NCBI GenBank assembly: GCA_022511355.1
Contig: JAFLRS010000023.1
Location: 1-17,262 of the forward strand
Source of the DNA: Alistipes sp.
Lineage (GTDB): Bacteria > Bacteroidota > Bacteroidia > Bacteroidales > Rikenellaceae
Reading direction: 5' to 3'
Length of the DNA stretch: 17,262 nucleotides
Positions 7,273 through 16,060 of the stretch are shown here, piece after piece. The translations under genes were made by a program, and so were the position numbers. Position 1 is the stretch's first letter. Every line of letters begins with the position of its first letter. A model generated the notes under the pieces. It was not told the DNA's origin and searched no databases. It saw nothing but the letters and a program-made list of their open reading frames with translations.

Positions 7273-9411
7273 ATGAGAAAGATAGTTTTATTATTAGCAT
7301 TTGCAGCCATGACTGTAGTATCCTGCGAAAAGACGCAAAAACCGCTTGCCGACAATCCTCTTACCGCCGAATGGAATACTCCCTACGAAGTTCCGCCGTT
7401 CGACATTGTGGAGAGTCGTCACTACGAACCGGCTTTGGAGTATGCGATGGCGGTGCATTCGGCCGAAATCGACGCCATAGTGCGGAATAACGACGAACCC
7501 GCGTTCGAGAATGTGATACTTGCCTATGACAATGCCGGCGAACTGCTTTCGCGTGTGAGGAATACGTTCGAAATGGTGGCCTCGGCCGATAAAGATGATG
7601 TGCTTGCCGCCGCCGAGGAGCGTCTTATGCCCAAACTCGCCGCGCATTACGACGAGATATTGCTCAACGAGGAGCTTTTTGCGAAGATAGACCTGCTCTA
7701 CAACAAACGCGGTGCTTTGGATTTGACGGCACGTCAGATGCGTCTGCTTGAGAAGATTCACAATCGTTTCGTCCGTGCGGGAGCTTTGCTGAACCGCGCC
7801 GACAAAAAACGGCTCAAAGAGATAAACTCCGAACTGTCTGCGATATCGGTGAAATACGGAAACAATATTCTTGCAGCCACGAATGCCTATATGCTGCTGC
7901 TCGACCGCGACCAGCTGGACGGACTGCCGGCAAGCGTTCGCGATGCCGCGGCCGACAGAGCCGCCGCAGCGGGCCATGCGGGCAAATGGGCATTTACGCT
8001 TCACAAACCGAGCTGGATTCCGTTCCTTACCTATTCGACCAAACGCGACCTGCGCGAACAGATTTATACAGCCTATCTCAAACGGTGCGACGGCGGCGAT
8101 TTCGACAACCGTCCGCTCATCAATGATTTTATTCGTCTGCGAACCGAAAAGGCTCATCTTCTCGGATATGAATCATACGCCGATTATGTTATAGCCGATG
8201 AGATGGCGGGCGACAAGAAGGCCGTATACTCGCTGCTCGAGGATATATGGACTCCGGCCTTGGAACGTGCGTCGGACGAGCTGGAGCAGATGCAGACGCT
8301 CTTCGAACGCGATTTTGCGGGCGAGACATTCGCATCGTGGGACTGGTGGTACTATGCCGAGAAGTTGCGCAAACGCGACTATTCGCTCGATGAAGAGATG
8401 CTGCGACCCTATTTCTCCTCCGACAATGTGCGTCACGGCATATTCTTCCTTGCGAATCGTCTCTACGGTCTTACGTTCCGTCCGGTGTCGCTGCCCGTAT
8501 ACAATGACGAATGTTCGGCCTTCATGGTCTCTGACAGCGACGACACTCTGTTGGGAATTCTCTATTTCGACCTCTATCCGCGCGACGGCAAGGGTGCCGG
8601 AGCATGGTGCGGATATTATCGCGAACCGACATACGACGAGAACGGAGTGCGCAAGGCTCCTGTGGTGGGTATCGTCTGCAACTTCCCGCGTCCGGTAGGG
8701 GATACTCCGGCGCAACTCTCTACCGATGATGTCTCGACGCTCTTCCACGAGTTCGGTCATGCGCTTCATTTCCTCTTCTCGAATACGACCTATCGCGGTC
8801 TGCTCGATGTGGAGGGCGATTTCGTGGAGCTGCCCTCGCAGATTATGGAGAACTGGGCGTTCGAAACCGATGTGCTGAACAATTACGCCACGCATTACCG
8901 CACGGGCGATGTCATTCCTAAACATTTGGTGGACAAACTGCACCGCAGCGGTCTGTTCAATCAGGGCTTCGCCACTACCGAGCTGGTGGCATCGGCCCTC
9001 TCGGACCTCGACATACATTCGCTCGAGAGTTATGACGGCGAGTTCGATGTGGATGCCTTCGAATACGATGCACTCAACGACCGCCGCGGACTCATTCCCC
9101 AAATCGAACCGCGTTATCATTATCCCTACTTCAGCCACATATTCGACGGCGGATATTCGGCCGGCTACTACTTCTATATTTGGGCCGAGGTCCTCGACAA
9201 GGATGCTTTCGATGCATTCCGCCAAACCGGAGATCTGTTCGACCGTCGCACTGCCGAGAAGTTCCGCCGCGAGATTCTGGAGAAAGGCGGTTCCGAGGAC
9301 GGCATGACAATGTATCGTGCTTTCCGCGGTTCCGACCCCGACCGTACCCCGTTGCTCAAGGCACGCGGTTTGTGGAACGAACCTGAAGAGGAGAGTGCCG
9401 AACAGGAATAA
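7273..9411 (+). CDS. M3 family zinc metallopeptidase lipoprotein (Dcp-like), copy 1
   Basis: Predicted exported zinc peptidase cleaving short peptides; by similarity a peptidyl-dipeptidase Dcp or oligopeptidase. The N terminus is a lipoprotein signal with lipobox VVSC and lipidated Cys18, so it is anchored in the cell envelope, unlike cytoplasmic Dcp of Escherichia coli. The zinc site is HEFGH at 492-496, with the third ligand Glu519 in FVELPSQ, by comparison with the thimet oligopeptidase site. The substrate-binding block FSHIFDGGYSAGYY lies at 620-633. Length (712 residues) is normal for M3A. It ends in an acidic tail (EPEEESAEQE). The next gene, 15 bases downstream, is a full-length homologue, so the two look like a tandem duplication in one operon. 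Confidence 0.94.
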   Translation: MRKIVLLLAFAAMTVVSCEKTQKPLADNPLTAEWNTPYEVPPFDIVESRHYEPALEYAMAVHSAEIDAIVRNNDEPAFENVILAYDNAGELLSRVRNTFEMVASADKDDVLAAAEERLMPKLAAHYDEILLNEELFAKIDLLYNKRGALDLTARQMRLLEKIHNRFVRAGALLNRADKKRLKEINSELSAISVKYGNNILAATNAYMLLLDRDQLDGLPASVRDAAADRAAAAGHAGKWAFTLHKPSWIPFLTYSTKRDLREQIYTAYLKRCDGGDFDNRPLINDFIRLRTEKAHLLGYESYADYVIADEMAGDKKAVYSLLEDIWTPALERASDELEQMQTLFERDFAGETFASWDWWYYAEKLRKRDYSLDEEMLRPYFSSDNVRHGIFFLANRLYGLTFRPVSLPVYNDECSAFMVSDSDDTLLGILYFDLYPRDGKGAGAWCGYYREPTYDENGVRKAPVVGIVCNFPRPVGDTPAQLSTDDVSTLFHEFGHALHFLFSNTTYRGLLDVEGDFVELPSQIMENWAFETDVLNNYATHYRTGDVIPKHLVDKLHRSGLFNQGFATTELVASALSDLDIHSLESYDGEFDVDAFEYDALNDRRGLIPQIEPRYHYPYFSHIFDGGYSAGYYFYIWAEVLDKDAFDAFRQTGDLFDRRTAEKFRREILEKGGSEDGMTMYRAFRGSDPDRTPLLKARGLWNEPEEESAEQE

Positions 9412-9426
9412 CAGAAAACAATATAA

Positions 9427-11580
9427 ATGAAGATGCCAATTATGAAATCAATCAACAAATTACTGATGTTTATGTCGTTGTCAGCATTGATGTACGGATG
9501 TGCGGGCGAGTCGATGCCTGCGGTTGATATGCCCGAAATCGATACGAACAATCCTCTGCTTGCGGAGTGGGATACTCCGTTTGCGACGCCGCCGTTCGAC
9601 AAAATCGAACTTTCGCACTACAAACCGGCATTCGAGACGGCTATCGCGGTTTCGCGCGCCGAGATAGATGCCATAGTGAACAATCCCGCAAAACCCACAT
9701 TCGCCAATACTATCGTGGCTTTGGAGCGTCACGGAGCGCTGCTGGGTCGAATCGAGGGCATATTCTATAATCTGCTCGAGGCCGACTCTTCGGATGAGAT
9801 GCAGCAGATTGCCATGGATGTGCAGCCCGCATTGACGGAACTCTCCAACGACGTTTCGCTCAACCCGCAGCTGTTCGCACGCGTGAAAGCGGTCTACGAG
9901 GGTTCGAAATTCGGACTCTCGAAAGAGGATAAAAAGCTGCTTGATAAAACCTACAAGGGATTCGCCCGCAGCGGAGCCGATTTGTCGGATGAGGACAAGG
10001 CTCTGTATCGCGAATATACGGGCGAACTGTCGGCTCTGACGCTGAAATTCGGTCAGAATTCGCTGGCGGCCACGAATGCTTTCGTTCTCAACATCACCGA
10101 CCCTGCAAAGGTCGCCGACCTTCCCGATTTCGTGAAGGAGAGCCTTGCGCTTGAGGCGAAAAGCCGCGGCGAGAAGGGTTGGACCGTTACGTTGCAGGCT
10201 CCGAGCTATATTCCGTTCATAACCTACTCCACGCAGCGCGATTTGAAAGAGCAGCTGTGGAAAGCCTACAATTCGCGTGCTTTGGGCGGGGAGTATGACA
10301 ATACGGAGATTATCAAACGTATAACCGAACTGCGATTGAAGATTGCCAATCTTCTCGGATATGAATCTTATGCCGACTACGTGCTTGAAAACCGCATGGC
10401 CGAGAATACGGCTACGGTAAACGGATTCCTCAAGGAGTTGCTCGATGCGACTAAGGAGTATGCCGACAGAGATTATGCGACAATCAACGAGTTTGCACAC
10501 TCCCGCGGATTCGAGGGAGACATCATGCCGTGGGACTGGGCCTACTGGTCGGACAAGTACAAGCAGGAGCGTTATGCTCTTAACGACGAACTGGTAAAGC
10601 CCTATTTCAAACTTGAAAACGTGAAGAAGGGCGTGTTCATGCTGGCCGAAAAGCTTTACGGTCTTACGTTTACGCCTCGCGAGGATATATCCGTATACCA
10701 TCCCGATGTTACGGCCTACGAGGTTAAGGACGGCAACGGCCGGTTCATGGCTGTTCTGTATCTGGACTTCTTCCCGCGTGCATCGAAGCGTGCCGGTGCA
10801 TGGATGACCGAATTCCGCGGAGCCGAAATCGCCGACGGCAAGGAGGTTCGTCCGTTGGTGTCGCTGGTTATGAACTTTACGAAGCCTACCGACACCAAAC
10901 CGTCGCTGCTCACCTTCGACGAGCTTGAAACCTTCCTGCATGAGTTCGGACACTCGTTGCACGGAATGCTGGCGGAGGGCAAATATGAATCTCTGAACGG
11001 AACGAGCGTATATCGCGATTTCGTGGAGCTGCCCTCACAGATTATGGAGAACTGGGCTACGGAGAAGGAGTTTCTGGATCTATGGGCCGAACACTACGAG
11101 ACCGGCGAGAAGATTCCGGCCGAACTCGTTGAGAAGATAGTTGCCGCAAAGAACTATCTGGCGGCCTATGCAAATGTACGTCAGCTTTCGTTCGGCATTA
11201 CCGATATGGCATGGCACACTTTGAAAGAGCCTTATACGGGCGATGTCGAGGCATTCGAGGTCGTTTCGATGGAACCTGCCCGCGTTCTGCCTGCGGTTGC
11301 GGGTACGGCTATGGCTCCCTCTTTCACTCACATCTTCTCGGGCGGTTATGCAGCGGGATATTACGGATATAAATGGGCTGAAGTTCTGGAGGCCGATGCA
11401 TTCTCGCTCTTCAAGGAGAAAGGCATCTTCAACCGCGAGGTTTCGAACTCGTTCCGCAAGAATATCCTTTCGAAGGGCGGACAGGAGCATCCCATGCAGC
11501 TTTATGTCAAATTCCGCGGCCACAAGCCTCAGACTGCGGCTCTTATCGACAAGATGCTTGCCGGTTCCGACTCCGAATAG
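9427..11580 (+). CDS. M3 family zinc metallopeptidase lipoprotein (Dcp-like), copy 2
   Basis: Second exported zinc peptidase of the pair, 717 residues. The lipobox is LMYGC, with Cys25 lipidated when counting from the ATG at 9427. An in-frame ATG at 9442 (MKSINKLL) would also give a complete signal peptide, so the exact start is open. After the signal the protein has NPLLAEWDTPFATPPFD, closely matching NPLTAEWNTPYEVPPFD of copy 1. Zinc ligands are His505 and His509 (HEFGH) and Glu534 in FVELPSQ. The spacing to Glu534 is two residues longer than in copy 1 and equals that of thimet oligopeptidase. FTHIFSGGYAAGYY lies at 633-646. Similarity to copy 1 runs along the whole length but many positions differ, so this is an old duplication, probably with different peptide preferences. 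It is closed by the terminator at 11604. Confidence 0.94.
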   Translation: MKMPIMKSINKLLMFMSLSALMYGCAGESMPAVDMPEIDTNNPLLAEWDTPFATPPFDKIELSHYKPAFETAIAVSRAEIDAIVNNPAKPTFANTIVALERHGALLGRIEGIFYNLLEADSSDEMQQIAMDVQPALTELSNDVSLNPQLFARVKAVYEGSKFGLSKEDKKLLDKTYKGFARSGADLSDEDKALYREYTGELSALTLKFGQNSLAATNAFVLNITDPAKVADLPDFVKESLALEAKSRGEKGWTVTLQAPSYIPFITYSTQRDLKEQLWKAYNSRALGGEYDNTEIIKRITELRLKIANLLGYESYADYVLENRMAENTATVNGFLKELLDATKEYADRDYATINEFAHSRGFEGDIMPWDWAYWSDKYKQERYALNDELVKPYFKLENVKKGVFMLAEKLYGLTFTPREDISVYHPDVTAYEVKDGNGRFMAVLYLDFFPRASKRAGAWMTEFRGAEIADGKEVRPLVSLVMNFTKPTDTKPSLLTFDELETFLHEFGHSLHGMLAEGKYESLNGTSVYRDFVELPSQIMENWATEKEFLDLWAEHYETGEKIPAELVEKIVAAKNYLAAYANVRQLSFGITDMAWHTLKEPYTGDVEAFEVVSMEPARVLPAVAGTAMAPSFTHIFSGGYAAGYYGYKWAEVLEADAFSLFKEKGIFNREVSNSFRKNILSKGGQEHPMQLYVKFRGHKPQTAALIDKMLAGSDSE

Positions 11581-11603
11581 GGGGCGTTGCTGCAACAAAC
11601 ATT

Positions 11604-11639
11604 TTGCGGCGGACATGAAAATGTCTGCCGCAATTTGTT
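11604..11639 (+). terminator. Terminator after the M3 peptidase pair
   Basis: TTGCGGCGGACAT (11604-11616) and ATGTCTGCCGCAA (11621-11633) pair over 13 positions, with one G-U, around the loop GAAA. The stem is followed by TTTGTTAT. It begins 23 bases after the stop of copy 2. AACAAA (11594-11599) can also pair with TTTGTT (11634-11639) as a lower stem. The tail contains the TTTG that appears to serve as the -33 box of the next promoter. Confidence 0.8.
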
Positions 11640-11664
11640 ATATCGTCAGATATTCGTATCTTTG
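11634..11664 (+). promoter_or_regulatory. Predicted promoter of the mannoside-utilisation operon
   Basis: TTTG (11634-11637), a 19-base spacer, then TATCTTTG (11657-11664) match the Bacteroidota consensus TTTG-N19-21-TAnnTTTG in both boxes and spacing, the best promoter in the window. The GH130 ATG follows 24 bases later. The -33 box is the T-rich tail of the preceding terminator hairpin. Confidence 0.75.
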
Positions 11665-11688
11665 TGCAATAAGTGTTGAAATTGCAAT

Positions 11689-12696
11689 ATGAACAACTTG
11701 AAAATTTCTGGAACCGCACTCCCCGAGATGCCGTGGGAGGAGCGAAAAGCTGACTCAAACGAAGTTTTATGGCGCTATTCGGCCAATCCGGTTATTCCGC
11801 GCAATTTGCTGTCTACGTCCAACAGTATATTCAATTCGGCGATCGTGCCGTTCAAAAAGGGGAAGTACAACTTCGCCGGAGTATTCCGCTGCGATGATAC
11901 CAACCGCCGTATGCGTTTGCATGTGGGTTTCTCGACAGACGGATTGAAATGGGACATCGACGAAAAAGATATGCCGCTTACGGGCGGTGATCCCGAGATT
12001 GCCGAACGGATTTACGGTTATGACCCGCGCGTGTCCAAAATCGAAGACCGATACTATGTGACTTGGTGCAACGGCTATCATGGCCCGACGATCGGTGTCG
12101 CATGGACTGAGGATTTCGAGACGTTCCATCAGCTCGAGAATGCATTCCTGCCTTACAACCGCAACGGAGTGCTATTTCCGCGCAAGATAAACGGCAACTA
12201 TGCCATGCTGTCGCGTCCGAGCGATACGGGCCATACGGCATTCGGCGATATTTTCTATTCCGAGTCTCCCGACATGGAGTTCTGGGGACGCCATCGTCAC
12301 GTCATGTCGCCGGCGCAGTTCGAAGTGAGTGCATGGCAGTGCATGAAGGTGGGAGCGGGACCCGTGCCCATCGAAACGAGCGAGGGATGGCTTCTGCTCT
12401 ATCACGGAGTGCTGCGTTCGTGCAACGGATATGTGTATGCGTTCGGTTCGGCGCTTCTCGACCTCGAGCAGCCGTGGAAGGTTACGGCCCGCAGCGGAGC
12501 CTATCTAATCTCTCCGCGGGAGATTTACGAATGTACGGGCGACGTTCCCAATGTGACATTCCCCTGTGCCGCGCTGCATGACCCTGCTACGGGTCGCCTG
12601 GCCGTATATTACGGATGCGCGGATACGGTTACGGGACTGGCATTCGGATATATTCCCGAAATTATAGAATTTACCAAAAAGACCAATATTTTGTAA
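11689..12696 (+). CDS. GH130 family beta-mannoside phosphorylase (mannosyl-GlcNAc phosphorylase type)
   Basis: Likely cleaves Man-beta-1,4-GlcNAc (the N-glycan core) or a related beta-mannoside with inorganic phosphate, giving mannose 1-phosphate. The 335-residue protein has no signal peptide, so it acts in the cytoplasm. The family blocks SNSIFNSAIVPF (44-55), FAGVFRCDD (62-70) and YDPRV (111-115) are present; Asp112 is the predicted general acid. As I recall them, the UhgbMP active-site residues are Asp104, Arg150, Arg168, Lys212 and His231. Here Asp112, Arg158, Arg176, Lys220 and His239 reproduce every spacing exactly, which argues for a phosphorylase rather than a GH130 hydrolase. It is the first gene of a four-gene operon with a ROK kinase (5 bases downstream) and two GH92 enzymes. 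The acceptor sugar is inferred from context. Confidence 0.88.
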   Translation: MNNLKISGTALPEMPWEERKADSNEVLWRYSANPVIPRNLLSTSNSIFNSAIVPFKKGKYNFAGVFRCDDTNRRMRLHVGFSTDGLKWDIDEKDMPLTGGDPEIAERIYGYDPRVSKIEDRYYVTWCNGYHGPTIGVAWTEDFETFHQLENAFLPYNRNGVLFPRKINGNYAMLSRPSDTGHTAFGDIFYSESPDMEFWGRHRHVMSPAQFEVSAWQCMKVGAGPVPIETSEGWLLLYHGVLRSCNGYVYAFGSALLDLEQPWKVTARSGAYLISPREIYECTGDVPNVTFPCAALHDPATGRLAVYYGCADTVTGLAFGYIPEIIEFTKKTNIL

Positions 12697-12701
12697 CAGC
12701 T

Positions 12702-13802
12702 ATGTACGAAAACGACAGCCGAATAGTTATTACGCTTGATGCAGGCGGTACGAACTTCGTGTTCGGAGCCATGCAGGCCAACGAATTTATTCTCGACCCC
12801 ATAACCATGCCGTCGCGTGCGCATGATTTGGACGCTTGCCTTTCGACAATGGTGGAGGGCTTTCAACAGATTATAGACCGTCTTGAGGAGATGCCGAAAG
12901 CTATCAGCTTCGCATTCCCCGGACCGGCCGATTATCCCAACGGAATCATAGGCGGTTATCTGCCCAACTTTCCGTCGTTCCGCGACGGAGTGGCTCTGAA
13001 AGCCTTCCTGGAGGATAAATTCGGTCTGCCGGTGTATATCAACAACGACGGAGACCTCTTCGCCTATGGCGAGGCTTTGGGCGGCGCTCTGCCCGAAGTG
13101 AATGCGCGCCTTGAGTCGGCAGGCAGTCCCAAACGTTACGGCAATATGCTGGGATATACGTTCGGCACGGGATTCGGTGTCGGCATGGTGGTGGACGGAC
13201 GTCTTAACCGCGGAGACAACTCCTGTGTGGAGACATTCTGTCTGCGTCACAAGAAGATGCCCGATATTATCGTGGAGGAGGGTGTTGCGGTTCGTGCCGT
13301 GAAACGTCTTTACGGAGAGTTTTCGGGCGATGTGAACCACTCGTTCGAACCGAAGGAGATTTGCGAGATTGCCGACGGTGTCCGCGAGGGCGACCGTGAG
13401 GCTGCCCGCAAGGCTTTTGCCGAATTCGGAGAGGTTGCCGGCGACGCTATGGCGACGGCGGTTACGCTCACCGACGGACTGATAGTTATAGGCGGCGGTA
13501 TTACTGCGGCGCATAAGTGGTTCATGCCGAGTCTGCTGGCCGAGCTGCGCGGCAAGATGCATACGCTTGCGGGCGATGAACTGAATCGTGTGCAGATGAA
13601 GGTCTACAATCTGGACGACGAAGCGGAGTTTGCGGCATTTGCTGCCGGCGAGCGTCGCAGTCTGAAGGTTTACGGTTCGGAGCGGACGGTCGATTACGAC
13701 CCGCAGAAACGAATCGGAGTGATGATTTCGAAATTGGGTGCGAGTCGGGCCATATCGGTGGGTGCATACGCTTTCGCGCTGTCGATGCTCGATGCAAAAT
13801 AA
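12702..13802 (+). CDS. ROK family sugar kinase without the usual zinc motif
   Basis: Probably phosphorylates a hexose or N-acetylhexosamine in the cytoplasm. Of 366 residues, the ATP phosphate loop is LDAGGTN (12-18), the sugar-binding block is AFPGPADYPNG (71-81), the likely catalytic base is Asp116 in NNDGD (114-118), and the second nucleotide loops are GTGFGVG (155-161) and IVIGGGI (261-267). It has no N-terminal helix-turn-helix, so it is a kinase-type ROK rather than a NagC/XylR regulator. The ROK zinc motif CxCGxxGCxE is missing: only Cys175 and Cys180 occur at that place, in a divergent stretch. The start at 12702 was chosen because it lies 5 bases after the GH130 stop and gives the family N terminus; the frame is open back to 12615, inside GH130. 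Substrate is probably GlcNAc or mannose released by the pathway (inference). Confidence 0.87.
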   Translation: MYENDSRIVITLDAGGTNFVFGAMQANEFILDPITMPSRAHDLDACLSTMVEGFQQIIDRLEEMPKAISFAFPGPADYPNGIIGGYLPNFPSFRDGVALKAFLEDKFGLPVYINNDGDLFAYGEALGGALPEVNARLESAGSPKRYGNMLGYTFGTGFGVGMVVDGRLNRGDNSCVETFCLRHKKMPDIIVEEGVAVRAVKRLYGEFSGDVNHSFEPKEICEIADGVREGDREAARKAFAEFGEVAGDAMATAVTLTDGLIVIGGGITAAHKWFMPSLLAELRGKMHTLAGDELNRVQMKVYNLDDEAEFAAFAAGERRSLKVYGSERTVDYDPQKRIGVMISKLGASRAISVGAYAFALSMLDAK

Positions 13803-13809
13803 CGACGTA

Positions 13810-16053
13810 ATGAAGAAAACGGCTCTGCTTCTGTTGTTTGCGACCGTCACGACGGCGGTTGTCGCGCAATCTCCTGCGGATAGGGTGAATCCGTTTGTAG
13901 GAACCACCAATTTCGGAACCACCAATCCCGGAGCGGTATGTCCTAACGGAATGATGTCGGTCGTTCCGCTCAATGTCATGGGTTCCGACAAGAATGTATT
14001 CGACAAGGATGCCAGATGGTGGTCGGCTCCTTACGAGCGGACGAACTCCTTCTTCACCGGCTTTGCGCACGGTGCTTTGAGCGGAGTGGGATGTCCCGAT
14101 ATGGGTTCGCTGCTTACGATAGCCACTTCCGGCGAGTTGGAGGTCGATTATCATGAATACGGTACGGATTACAGCGATGAAACGGCCTCTCCGGGTTATT
14201 ATTCGCTTATGCTCGACCGGTACGGCATTCGTGCCGAGGCGACTGCCACTCTGCGTTCTTCGGCCGAGAAGTATACCTTCCCCGCCGGCAAGGGCAATAT
14301 ATTGATAAATCTCGGCGAGGGACTTACCAACGAGAGCGGAGCTATGGTTCGTCGCGTCAGCGATACCGAAATCGAAGGAACAAAGCTGTTGGGAACATTC
14401 TGCTATAATCCGCAGGCGGTTTTCCCCGTATATTTCGTCATGCGTGTTTCGAAGCGACCCTCTTCGGCGGGATACTGGAAGAAACAGCGGCTGATGGAGG
14501 GTCCGGAAGCCGAATGGACTCCCGACAACGGCCAATATAAGCTCTATACCTCATACGGCCGCGAACTTGCGGGCGACGATGTGGGCTACTGGTTCAGCTA
14601 TGACAATCTTGAGGAGGGCGAACAGATAGAGGTCCGGATGGGCATATCGTATGTCTCTGCGGAGAATGCCCGCCTGAATCTCGAGACCGAACAGGGCGAT
14701 GCTTCGTTCGATGATTTGCGTTCGGCGGCACGTTCTCAATGGAATGAGACGTTGGGCCGAATCAGAATCTTCGGCGGCAGCGACCGGCAGCAGGAGGTTT
14801 TCTATACGGCATTGTATCATACGCTTATACATCCGAGTCTGCTCAACGACGTGAACGGAGAATATCCTTTGATGGAGCGCAGCGGCGAAACCGGCGTTGC
14901 CGACGGAGAGCGTTACACGGTATTTTCGCTGTGGGACACCTATCGCAATCTGCATCAGTTGATGACGCTTGTCTATCCCGAGAAGCAGACGGATATGCTT
15001 CGTTCGATGGTGGCCATGTACCGCGAATGGGGTTGGCTGCCGAAGTGGGAGTTGTACGGACGCGAAACTTTCACGATGGAGGGCGACCCGTCGATTCCCG
15101 TGATAGCCGACAGCTGGCTCAAGGGGTTGCGCGATTTCGATATGGATGCGGCATACGAGGCCATGAAAAAATCGGCGACGACCGAAGGCGCGCAAAACAA
15201 AATGCGTCCCGATACCGACCCCTACTGCGAACGCGGTTATATTCCGTTGGGGTATTATGCGGCCGATATGTCGGGAGACAATTCGGTGTCTCATGCTTTG
15301 GAGTACTATGTGGCCGACCATGCACTGTCGCTTTTGGCCGAAGAGCGCGGCGACCGCGAGTTTGCCGAACTGCTGCGCAAACGGGCTGCCGGTTACAAAC
15401 ACTACTATTCGTCGGAGAGCGGTACACTGCGTCCGCGCACGATGGACGGCCGGTTCCTGACTCCGTTCGATGCGCGTCAGGGAGAGAACTTCGAACCGGT
15501 GCCGGGATTCCATGAGGGTTCGGCATGGAATTATACGTTCTATGTTCCGCATGACATCGACGGACTGGCTAAATTGATGGGCGGCGGCCGGAAATTCGTT
15601 ACCAAACTGCAAAAGGTGTTCGATGAAGGATTGTATGACCCTGCAAATGAACCCGATATTGCATATCCTTATTTGTTCAGCCGATTCGCAGGCGAGGAGT
15701 GGCGCACTCAAAAGGAGGTGGCACGTCTGCTGAAGGAGTATTTTACCACGGAGGCCGACGGCATACCCGGCAATGACGATACGGGAACCATGTCGGCATG
15801 GGCTGTGTTCTCGATGCTGGGATTCTATCCCGACTGCCCCGGCGAACCTTACTATACGCTTACGACTCCGACTTTCGACCGTGCGGAGATAGACACTGCG
15901 GGCGGAACTCTGGTTATCGAGGCCGTGCGTCCTGCGGGCGGAGAACAGTTTATAAAGAGTATGAAACTCGGCGGAAAGCCGTTGAAAAAGTATCGCATAT
16001 CGCATGACGAACTGCTGAAGGGCGGTCGTCTTACATTTGAACTTAAAAACTAA
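13810..16053 (+). CDS. GH92 family exo-alpha-mannosidase, secreted (signal peptidase I type)
   Basis: Calcium-dependent inverting exo-alpha-mannosidase family acting on high-mannose glycans. The 747 residues begin with a signal peptide (MKKTALLLLFATVTTAVVAQS, cleavage probably after VVA), so it is periplasmic or exported. The N-terminal beta-sandwich starts with VNPFVGT (26-32). In the (alpha/alpha)6 domain are FSLWDTYR, SHALEYYVADHA, HEGSAWNY (568-575), VPHDIDGL and PGNDDTGTMSAW (653-664), all typical GH92 blocks. Instead of the GYH/GFSHTHLSGTG region of the next gene it has a divergent equivalent, FFTGFAHGALSGVG, and NFGTTNPGAVCPNG, so its linkage specificity probably differs. The ATG at 13810 gives the signal peptide; ATGs at 13738 and 13792 would add residues in front of it. 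It lies 7 bases after the ROK stop and 7 before the next GH92. Confidence 0.92.
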   Translation: MKKTALLLLFATVTTAVVAQSPADRVNPFVGTTNFGTTNPGAVCPNGMMSVVPLNVMGSDKNVFDKDARWWSAPYERTNSFFTGFAHGALSGVGCPDMGSLLTIATSGELEVDYHEYGTDYSDETASPGYYSLMLDRYGIRAEATATLRSSAEKYTFPAGKGNILINLGEGLTNESGAMVRRVSDTEIEGTKLLGTFCYNPQAVFPVYFVMRVSKRPSSAGYWKKQRLMEGPEAEWTPDNGQYKLYTSYGRELAGDDVGYWFSYDNLEEGEQIEVRMGISYVSAENARLNLETEQGDASFDDLRSAARSQWNETLGRIRIFGGSDRQQEVFYTALYHTLIHPSLLNDVNGEYPLMERSGETGVADGERYTVFSLWDTYRNLHQLMTLVYPEKQTDMLRSMVAMYREWGWLPKWELYGRETFTMEGDPSIPVIADSWLKGLRDFDMDAAYEAMKKSATTEGAQNKMRPDTDPYCERGYIPLGYYAADMSGDNSVSHALEYYVADHALSLLAEERGDREFAELLRKRAAGYKHYYSSESGTLRPRTMDGRFLTPFDARQGENFEPVPGFHEGSAWNYTFYVPHDIDGLAKLMGGGRKFVTKLQKVFDEGLYDPANEPDIAYPYLFSRFAGEEWRTQKEVARLLKEYFTTEADGIPGNDDTGTMSAWAVFSMLGFYPDCPGEPYYTLTTPTFDRAEIDTAGGTLVIEAVRPAGGEQFIKSMKLGGKPLKKYRISHDELLKGGRLTFELKN

Positions 16054-16060
16054 CCGATAG

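Noticed and set aside
12615..12701. An upstream start that would extend the ROK protein by 29 residues
   Set aside because: The extension lies inside the GH130 coding sequence and does not resemble the ROK N terminus. The ATG at 12702 is 5 bases after the GH130 stop, in line with the 7-base gaps in the rest of the operon.
13738..13809. Upstream starts at 13738 and 13792 for the first GH92
   Set aside because: They would place polar residues before a typical signal peptide that begins exactly at the ATG at 13810.
12609..14006. A 465-codon minus-strand frame opposite the ROK gene, and similar long frames opposite the GH92 genes (14551-16152 and 16043-17239)
   Set aside because: All are antisense to clear family members in one operon, and their translations lack domain signatures.
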